A stretch of 64,000 bases of DNA from Desmodesmus armatus (lineage: Eukaryota; Chlorophyta; Chlorophyceae; Sphaeropleales; Scenedesmaceae), in NCBI GenBank assembly GCA_007449985.2, contig VIIQ02000565.1:62001-126000 (forward strand), read 5' to 3'. The stretch's first letter is position 1. Each line of letters opens with the position of its first letter. Under the pieces are notes generated by a model that made no database searches, was not told the DNA's origin, and worked only from the letters and a program-made list of their open reading frames with translations. A program made the position numbers and the translations under genes. Shown here piece by piece: positions 56,299 through 64,000 of the stretch.

Positions 56299-57910
56299 TT
56301 CCTTTCTGCAAACCCCTTCCCTTCACTGCCGCATAGGCGATTGGGGTGCAGCCTGCTTCGTCCGTGTGGTGTTTTTACGGCAGTATAACAGTGCACTGAT
56401 GATGCACATGCGTTTGGTACCCGCACGGCAATTTTGTGGGGCACGTCTGGCCAGTCGTGATGCCGCCCTGTGCACAACATGTCATCCCTGCTAGTGGCTG
56501 CTGCCTATTGACACTTCAACATTGGATCCAGTTCTATAGTGAGTGCTGCCTTTGTTGGTGGCCTGCAGTGCATGTCTTTTGCCAACAACATCTTACTGAT
56601 GAGTAGCTACTGAGGCTACACCAAGCAACTGCAATGCACTGTGTTTAGTGCTTGAGAGTTGCATCTGACCCTGGCCCCTAGCACGTCCCCACTTGGCTGC
56701 AGGCAACACCAGAGGCTTTGAATGCAACTATACTCCCTTTATATTCCCTTCCCGTCCGTTTACAAACTGGTATCCAGCAGTCCCGCCCAGCAATCAGTGA
56801 ATCCCGCCACTTCCTGCTGCCGAGCCCAACACGGACTTTGCGACGTGCGGTTTTTGTGGTTTGAACAGATTACACGCACGATTACAGCCAAAACATGTGT
56901 ATTTCAACCACTCACCGCCCCAACCAAATTCGAGGCGGTTGCCTGGGCAGCTGGACCGTCTGGGCTCTTGCATCGTCCCAACGCGTCGTTTCTGCTGTTC
57001 CGCAACATATTGGAACTTTGAGGCTGGTACCACTGACGTCTTTCGGGCGTCCAACCCTTTTTGCCTTGAGTGGGGTTTGGCCTGCCTCTAGACGTCTATC
57101 CCGTTGTGTGTATGTCGATTTGGTGATACAAGTAAACTATTTGGCTGGACAGCAACGCTAAACGCCAATTGCTTTTGCATCGAGTCCCCGAAGCGTCCTT
57201 CCGAGAGCAGAGCCGAGGGATCAAGGAGTCTAAGGCCATTCTCTGACAGGCAATAGGACAACGGGTGTGTGCATTGCTGGCGTCTGCCGGAGCCTGTCGC
57301 CAGGCGGGTGAGCAGCAAGTTGGGATGATTTTTGTTGTGCTGGGTGCCTGTCAGCCAACGTGTAGCAATGTGAGCGCTTTATTTGTCAGTTCTGTACCAC
57401 TGGGATTGCAGACTGGCTTGTAAGGTGTCGTTGATGCTCAGGCCAGGACTGGACCAGCAGTGATGCTTCGAACCAGCCAGCAGCCCTGACGTCTGCAATT
57501 GCGTATTTGAGACGGCATCTTGCGTTTGTCTTGCTCTACAGCCGCTGTCGTCTCCAGGTTGTGGACAGCAGAGTTGGAGTTGGATGCCACTTGTATCTCT
57601 GATGCTCAGCTCCTGCAAGGTGCGAACGCTTTGCAGTTGAAACGCGTTGTTTTGGTAACTGTTATCACTTCTGTGCATCACTTGCCGGCCTTTTCTCCAA
57701 CGCATCAGCTACAACTCTGCAGGTCAACAGAATTGCTGGTTGCTTGACCACAGGTGTCCCAGTCGCAGCTGTGACCAGCAAGATGAGCAACGTGCTGCTA
57801 GGAGCGCAGACGATCAACTCTCTGGCCAGTAACTGCAGGATGCAGGCAGCATCAGAGCAGGCTTTAGTCAAACACAGCAGCACAGCCCGCCTGGATGCCA
57901 GCTCAGAGTC
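55383..57910. other. Intergenic region with a 35-nt poly-C
   Basis: About 2.5 kb. A C homopolymer occupies 56263-56297. The last part (57744-57910) is open on the plus strand in a second frame and may be 5' coding or UTR of the following gene. No other coding signal was convincing. Confidence 0.5.
56263..56297 (+). repeat. Poly-C homopolymer (35 nt)
   Basis: The longest homopolymer in the window, as given; its length is likely polymorphic or uncertain from sequencing. Confidence 0.9.
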
Positions 57911-60059
57911 ATGCCAGCACGCCTCACACCAGTCCGGCCGCACCCAGCAGAAGCTCCCAGCCAGCGAGAACAACAACGACCACAATGCAGCACCAACAGC
58001 AGCAGAAGCCCCAGCAGGAGACAGAGCAGCAGCGGCAGCAGGCAAACAACCGCTTCACCAGACTCAGTCAACGCAGGGCAGCTGCCACACACGCAGGGCA
58101 CCCCAGCACAGACAGCTGCATCTTCCTCCCCCCTGCCATCAGCAACAGCAGCAGCCTCGTCAGATCCTGCCCTGCCCCAGCACTCAGCCCCAGCACGGCT
58201 GGCCCTTCAGGCAGCAGCAGCAGGACAGGCCGACGACGATGATGACGCAGGAAACGGCAGTGCTGCTGGCGTCCAGCACATGCAGCTGCAGGACATTGAG
58301 CAGCAGGAGGCCCAGCACCAGCACCACGAGCAGCCGCAGGACAGCATGCCCAGCACAGAGCAGGACGCGCAGGAGGCTCTCGAGCCGCTGTCCTCGCCAG
58401 ATGCCTCAGAAGATCCTGAGGTGCATGCCGAGTATGACCTCTACCTCCAGCGCTGGAGTGCTGGCAACACGTTGAGGCAACGCTGGCACAGGTGTGGCCT
58501 CTGCTGCTGTCTTACATGATTCAGCGTGACGGGATTTGAAGTGGTGACCTTAGCGTCCCTATGTCAACACGCCAGCGCTAGTTCTTGTGATTGCAAAGGT
58601 CAGCGACTGCTGCCGTTGCTGCCCAACAGTACTTCCCTTATTCCTGGCTGTAATGAACTTGGAGTTGCCTCAGCAGCTGCTCAGCAGATGCTCACGTGAT
58701 CCCATGTCAAGAACAGCAGCAGTAGATCTGATAATCCTGCTGCATCATCCGTCCACATCCTTTCTCTGTATGGCGGGCCTACTGCTTCAGAGCTTGCTGC
58801 CCACACACAATCTGACTCAGCAGTTGTTCTGCCGTTTCTGCCTGTCCTGCTTTGCGCTGCCCTGTGTCCTTTGTAACCACCACCAGGCTGAAGGCCAAGG
58901 GTTTGCTTGCTGACATCCAGGGGGAGTGGGATGACTGGCAGCACGACCTGCTGCTGGACACCATCCAGCTGCAGCTCAGCAACCCCGGTGCTGCACCAGC
59001 ACCACCAGTACGGCAGCGCAGGGGCCGGGCGGAGATGGAGGGGTCTGCAGCAGGGAGCGCGGCAGCATCGGCAGGGACAGCGAGCCAGGAGCCCCGACGG
59101 GTAGGTAGCAGCTTTTGGGTCTGATTTTGCTTGCGATGTGTGCGGAGCTCTGTTATGTGGTGGGAAAGACATGGAGAAAGACACCGTTTGTGTTGGTGTA
59201 GTTGGAGGCTGCACGAGCGCAGCCGTTTACACAGGCACAGTGGCACACTTTTGATGCTGTCAGGCAAAGTCTGCAGTGCGAAACAAGCAACGAGCAGCAG
59301 AAATGCTGGAGCCCGTGCACCCTGTGGCTGTGTAGCCACCCGCAGCTGTTGACATCATTCGCCACAGCATGCATGCACACCCCCAACAAGACTCTCAACA
59401 GCTGTCCTGTGCTGCCCTCTGCTGTGCCGTGCTGTGCTGTGCTGTGCCACCCCTGTTTGCGCCCTGTGCAGGTGCGTACCAGGCGCGCCCCAGCCTCCTT
59501 CCAAGACTTTCACGTAGAGACCCCTGCAGCCGGCTCCCCCGACCGCACAGACATAAGCCTGCAGGGCCTGTCCGCATCCGACGTGCAGCGCCGCATGCTG
59601 GGCCTGCACCAGCAGCAGTACCCGCAGGGCATGCAGCCTGCACCTGCCGGATGCTGGGACGGGTCCCACCGAGGCAGCCAGCGACAGCAGCAGCAGCCGC
59701 TGCAGCCACAGCCGCTGCCACGGCAGTCTCACCTCAGCAGGCCGCCGCAGCAGCAGCAGCCGGTGATGTCACAGCAGCAGCGCAGGGGTGCGCAAGGCAC
59801 CCTGCAGCAACACCAGCAGCATCTCCAGCAGCAGCAGGGCAACCCTCTGTCGGAGGAGTTCATGCAGAAGTTCAGGGCCACAATCGAGATGGTGCGCAGC
59901 AGCGGCAATGTGGTGGGCATGGAGGGCGCGGCGACGCTGCTGGCGGATCCGGACGCGCTGAAGGCCTTTGTGTCAGCCCTTAGCCAACACACGGACAACC
60001 CTGCTGCAGCAATGCACAGGCTCGCTGCCACGCTGGCTGGCCAGTCAGCGCAGCAGTGA
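57911..60059 (+). CDS. Gln-rich protein of unknown function
   Basis: Three exons, 57911-58491, 58887-59100 and 59472-60059, join in phase to 460 residues from ATG 57911. The N-terminal 100 residues are Ser/Pro/Gln-rich and disordered. An acidic patch (DDDDD) leads to a helical, conserved-looking segment (HAEYDLYLQRWSAGNTLRQRW, then LKAKGLLADIQGEWDDWQHDLLLDTIQLQL), which is the best candidate for a folded domain. A basic/Arg stretch (VRTRRAPASFQDFHVE) and a Q-rich region follow. The C-terminal 80 residues (LSEEFMQKFRATIEMVRSSG...LADPDALKAFVSALSQ) are again helical. I do not recognise the family; the composition suits a nuclear regulatory protein, which is inference only. The true start may lie upstream, because another frame is open from 57744. 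TGTAA occurs at 61379. Confidence 0.65.
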
Positions 60060-63000
60060 GTGCTTTCCGCTTGCCGTCAAGCAGCAGCGGTTATGATGGT
60101 CATGTGGTCCCTGTCATCCCGTCGCTCCAGCCCTTGGGAAGGTGCATGCGCGACGCAGGGGTGTATACGAAGGACTTGGCGGCCGCTGCAGTGGGCGGCC
60201 GCGCCCCACGCAGGGATAGCTAGCGAGCGCATACTGCTGCACACCCACACATACATGCACCCCATTCCTTGAGGGCTGCTCTTTGTTGCCACCCGCGCGC
60301 GCGGTTTTGCGCAATTTTGCAACCTACTGAGAGCGCACTTATCGCACGGTATGCGTTGCATATTTTGCATGCAAGCCTCATATGAGGGCCGTTAGGGTTT
60401 AGGGTCTCGCACTTTCTGCAGCAGTAGGAGTGCATTCATTCATCCAGTGGGGGCCTGTTGGGACCCCTGGAAGCAACCAAATGAGCGAGACGGCCTGTGT
60501 TTTTGGGCTGATTGCAGGATAGGTTTTTGACTGACTGCAGGACTGGTGTTTTGTCAGCCAAACTTCCCATGTTGGGTTGTTTTAGTTGTGGTCATTCAGC
60601 CTCAGGCACTGCAAGAAACGCGCCTCGGGTGTGCTGCTAGCTGGCAGGCTGCCTTGCTGTCTGACCGATGCATGCGTCACCCAGAGAATGCCATTCCTTG
60701 TGCCACAGCTGGTCAGTGACGCTTTCCGTCCCCTTGGCCTTCCTACTGATAGGACCCTGGTCGCCAGCGGGGCGTGCATGGTAGCAGCCGCCAACCACAT
60801 CCTGTGATGTGGCGCGACTTGTCGGTTGTTGCATAGGCAGCGGGTGCATATGCATGCACAGTGCTAGCGTAGGGGTTGTGGCGGTTGGTGGCGGTTGCGA
60901 CGGACGAGTGAGGTGCAGTGGCCTGGCAGGTTCTGCTGCATGTGGCATTTCTGCTGCGCGGCACTGCAGTGTGCTGCCCTTGCAGCCGATGTGTGTGTAT
61001 GGGGGGGAAGGGGAGTGACAGACAGCCTCAAAGAGGGATGTGCATATCCCTGTGAGTCCTGCCGAAGCTTGGCCGGCTGTAGCTGACCTCTGGCTGGTGC
61101 TGAATCAACAGAGTGCGGCCCCTGCGGCAACGTGGCTTGGTGCAGCTGTCAACGCCCTTGCGTGCAGCTGCTGAGCTCATGTGTCTATGTTGATACACTC
61201 ATCAGCAGCAGCACCGCACTGCTCTCCTTGTGCGGTTTATGATGTATGTGTGCTGGGATGATTGTACCTCGCTGACTTCTATTTGGACCACACTTTATAA
61301 GGTGCGAATATTTTGGATGCATCTGTCTCTGCTCGCATCTGGGGGCCTGGTTGCCCCTGCCATGTGGTTTAGTGCCCGTGTAAGTTGGATGACAAAGCAT
61401 CACACAGCATGCGGGCTGTGTCATGCTTGACTGGTGTTGGTTGACTCGTTGAGACTGGCTGTAGGCAGCTGCAATGTATCCCCACTGATTGCATGCGCGC
61501 GGTAGCAGCGCGCATCATGACCGACTTGCTAGCTAGTAGCAGCAGCAGCGGCTGTTTTGTACGTCTCGGGGACTCCGAGGCTGTTATGACTGTACGGTAC
61601 CTTTGACGCGGCGCATCGCTTTTTGTACTCTGCAGCGTGATGACATTTTCTGGTGTGCTTTTGTGTTACCTTGACAGCGGAGGTTACCTCTGCCCCGCAG
61701 CAGCAACAGCAGCGTGATCATGTGCTTTGGTGTGATGTTATCTCATTACTTACTTTACCTAGCTAGCTTTACCCAACAGCAGGGGTTGTGGCTTCCAAGT
61801 AGCAGCAGCAGCAATGGCAGCATTGGCGGCGTCAGCAGCTCCTGGCGGTATTGCCTGCTGTCCTGTGCAGCGTGTGTACCATGCAGCAAGCACGGCATCA
61901 TTTATCCTCCTCAATCCAGCCCTCCTTTTTGGTGCTGCAGGCGATGCAGCACACACACATTTTCCTTTTGGTGCTGCATCACTTGCAGCCTCCCTAAGGC
62001 GCGTGAGAACCATGCGCCGGCACGTTCCCCATGCAGCGTCAACAAATTCAAACTACACGGGTGCATCTGTTCTGACGATGTTTGGTTGTTTGCGGTTTAG
62101 CTAGAGGCTAGGAGGTTGCATGACGGCCAACGTATGCTGGCTTCTGGCGGCGTGCAAGCCACGCCATGGCATGGCATGGCATGCCCAGATAGTTGAGCAC
62201 TGCCGAAGTGCAGGACGGGTTGTTTCAGAAAAGATCACTGGCAGCAGGTTGAGCAGGTGCCTGTGTTGCAGCATGATGCAGCGGCTTATCAATGCGTGCA
62301 GCAGCAGCAGTATGTGCAGCAGCAAAGCCATGTACGCCTGTCTACCCCGTGTTTGGTAGAGCTGTGTCTGGCACAAGTAGCACCAGCGGCACTGGATGTG
62401 TCACCGTTGGTGTGTGTTGCAGCCGGCACTGACCTGCCTGTGTGGGTTGCCGTATGTGTAGTTGTGCTCAAATAGTGACGTGCCTGTTATGGGGTGCTGC
62501 AGGCTGTGCCCAGCTAGTAGGCCTGTGCAGCTGGCCTAATGCTGGTGCCATCACGTTTGTGTTGCTGCGTTGCAGAGAGCCTGAAAATGGCCCAAGTGTT
62601 AATTCCAGAGTGTGGTTGCTGCATTCGTGGGTGTGGAAGCATGTCTCTTGCGAGGACACAGTCACTCAGTGCAGGGTTGTGTTTTTGTGATGGTGAACTG
62701 CAATGCAAGTTGGTATGAAGTTGGTGCAGGTGCATAGTGCTAATTGCTGTCTGGACTGTCGTATGTGTGGGGGGTTCAGGTGCATGCTGCTGGCTATCAA
62801 TTGATGCTTGTAACAGTCTCATCCTGTGACGGGTACTGGACATGCAAACATCTATCATTGACTTGAACAAGTCAAGCTAAATAATGAATCATATTCTATG
62901 CCTTTCGCGACTCTAGCTGCAGTGACAACGGGCGTGCGCTCTTGTACCGCTTGGCGCGAGATCTTCACCCTGCCAACCCCGCTTGATACTACCAACGATC

Positions 63001-63375
63001 AAGAACTCAAAATCAGCCCAAAACTGATAGCTGGCCTGCTAGAGGCTGTTCAGCATGTGCGTCGGCTGCTGCAGCAGTGCCGGACAGCAGTGCTGCAACT
63101 ACAGTGGAGAATAAAGAAGCACCATGGCTGGCAGTGTACCTCAAAAATGCAGCATATTCTTCTTGGTGGCTGGCTGGAGCTTGCTGATGCTGCATGCTGG
63201 CCCAGGTGACCAGTGTAACGCGATCTTTTGGCCAGCATAACAAATTGTCACCCTCAGCAAAGATGCCCTGGCCCGCATGTGATCATGCAGCACGCACTTG
63301 CTGACACCCACATCATATACTAGTCGCATGTTCCCTTCATTGAGAGGTTATACTGAAGTGGTGAGAATCTGCAAC
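60060..63375. other. Intergenic stretch, no gene supported
   Basis: About 3.3 kb after the Q-rich gene, including its 3' UTR. There is a GGCATG-type palindromic run at 62161-62185 and scattered CAG clusters. An Ala-rich ORF at 61814-62104 shows no family features. TGTAA lies at 61379-61383. Confidence 0.5.
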
Positions 63376-64000
63376 ATGCTGGCTTGGTCAGGTTTCAGCA
63401 CGCGCCACCTCACAAGCAGCAGCGCAAGTGCAAGCTCTTCAATCCATTGCAGTCCATTACCTGCCAGCAGTGCTACAGCCCCTGCAGTATGCCTCTCCCC
63501 TGCAACATCGACAGCACGCCATGGCATCCGACACACCCCTCTCCCTTGCACGTCTTGCCTGCTTGCAGCACACGCTCAGCCCCAGATCCTCACCACACAA
63601 GACTGTCGCTCAGCCAGGGCTATCACAGCCATCTGTCTGATCAGCACAGACACACAGCAGGTGCTCGACCTCCGACTCGAAAACTCAGACGGACAGACAG
63701 TCCCAGCCTGCGCTACGGCAGCAACAGCAGCAGCAGCAGATACTGAGGGCACCACCGAGACACAGACCATCGTTGTCCCACCGGGTGATGGCATCTACGG
63801 GATTCGTGTGTGTTATGCAGACGGTGGCGCCGGTGGCGTGGCGGGGGTTATATTCACGTTGTCAAGTGAATCGAGCGTGTGCGGCAACCCTCTAGCAGCA
63901 GGTGCAGTGTGCAGCTCAGCTGCAACGGAGTCGTCAGCGCCCTTGGCAGCTGTCACTGCAGAGTGTGGGGGTCAAGGCCTGGCGAGGGTGACTGAGGTCT
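63376..64000 (+). CDS. Partial CDS, possibly secreted or cell-surface protein (3' open)
   Basis: The plus-strand frame is open from 63283 to the window end with no stop. ATG at 63376 is a candidate start, but an acceptor-like CTTGCAG just before 63571 could instead mark an exon start. The later part (from about 63600) looks like real protein: ARAITAICLIST, then VLDLRLENSDGQTVPAC, a short poly-Ala run, TIVVPPGDGIYGIRVCYADGG and several spaced Cys. Gly-rich, Cys-containing beta-type sequence suggests an extracellular domain. No family recognised; the product continues beyond the window. Confidence 0.45.
   Translation, partial: MLAWSGFSTRHLTSSSASASSSIHCSPLPASSATAPAVCLSPATSTARHGIRHTPLPCTSCLLAAHAQPQILTTQDCRSARAITAICLISTDTQQVLDLRLENSDGQTVPACATAATAAAADTEGTTETQTIVVPPGDGIYGIRVCYADGGAGGVAGVIFTLSSESSVCGNPLAAGAVCSSAATESSAPLAAVTAECGGQGLARVTEV

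Noticed and set aside
61814..62104. Ala-rich 96-codon ORF
   Set aside because: A low-complexity product in a probable 3' UTR or intergenic stretch, with no conserved feature.

Overview
The window is nuclear DNA of a green alga, most likely a chlorophyte of the Chlorophyceae (Chlamydomonadales/Sphaeropleales type). Four things point there: many short exons with GT-AG introns, very dense CAG/CTG triplet runs coding for poly-Q/A/S, a nucleus-encoded plastid-type ClpP with a transit-peptide-like N-terminus, and G- or C-homopolymers inside introns. The species assignment is inference. No rRNA, tRNA, CRISPR array or autonomous transposon was recognised.

Layout: (1) 608-11782 (+), the 3' part of a SNF2-family chromatin-remodelling ATPase whose C-terminal half carries an AT-hook-like motif and an NSD/WHSC1-like PHD plus C5HCH module. 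(2) 16576-19678 (-), a DHA1/VMAT-like MFS transporter with large low-complexity loops. (3) 20380-29663 (+), a ClpP protease subunit; nine exons join in frame to 375 codons with an intact Ser/His/Asp triad. (4) 31233-31901 (-), an unrecognised ORF. (5) 33064-37564 (+), NSA2, a 60S ribosome-biogenesis factor; nine exons give 260 residues. (6) 39065-42606 (-) and 44022-47423 (+), a divergent pair of MYND-finger paralogues: the minus copy has one frame break, the plus copy is a clear pseudogene. (7) 48387-55382 (+), an F-box-like/LRR protein. (8) 57911-60059 (+), a Q-rich protein of unknown function. (9) 63376 to the window end (+), an open, partial, secreted-looking CDS. The genes look like unrelated housekeeping and lineage-specific genes, not a pathway.

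The most striking signal is not a gene. Across three loci (SNF2, ClpP, LRR), and once in NSA2, the edges of exons are repeated in the neighbouring intron or 3' flank as degenerate tandem copies that keep the exon end together with its splice site. I call these exon-edge echoes. Many are spaced close to 130 nt (for example 137/132, 132/139/120, 143/127/134 and 131). One ClpP echo has turned into a perfect 18-bp hairpin, which looks like a template-switch event. The two large ClpP introns also hold two unrelated arrays of palindromic units, one made of hairpins of roughly 105-125 nt that resemble MITEs or miRNA precursors.

Exon boundaries were set by hand from splice consensus, reading-frame continuity and family conservation. 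NSA2 and ClpP are secure. The SNF2, MFS, MYND and LRR models each have at least one unresolved junction, stated in the entries.
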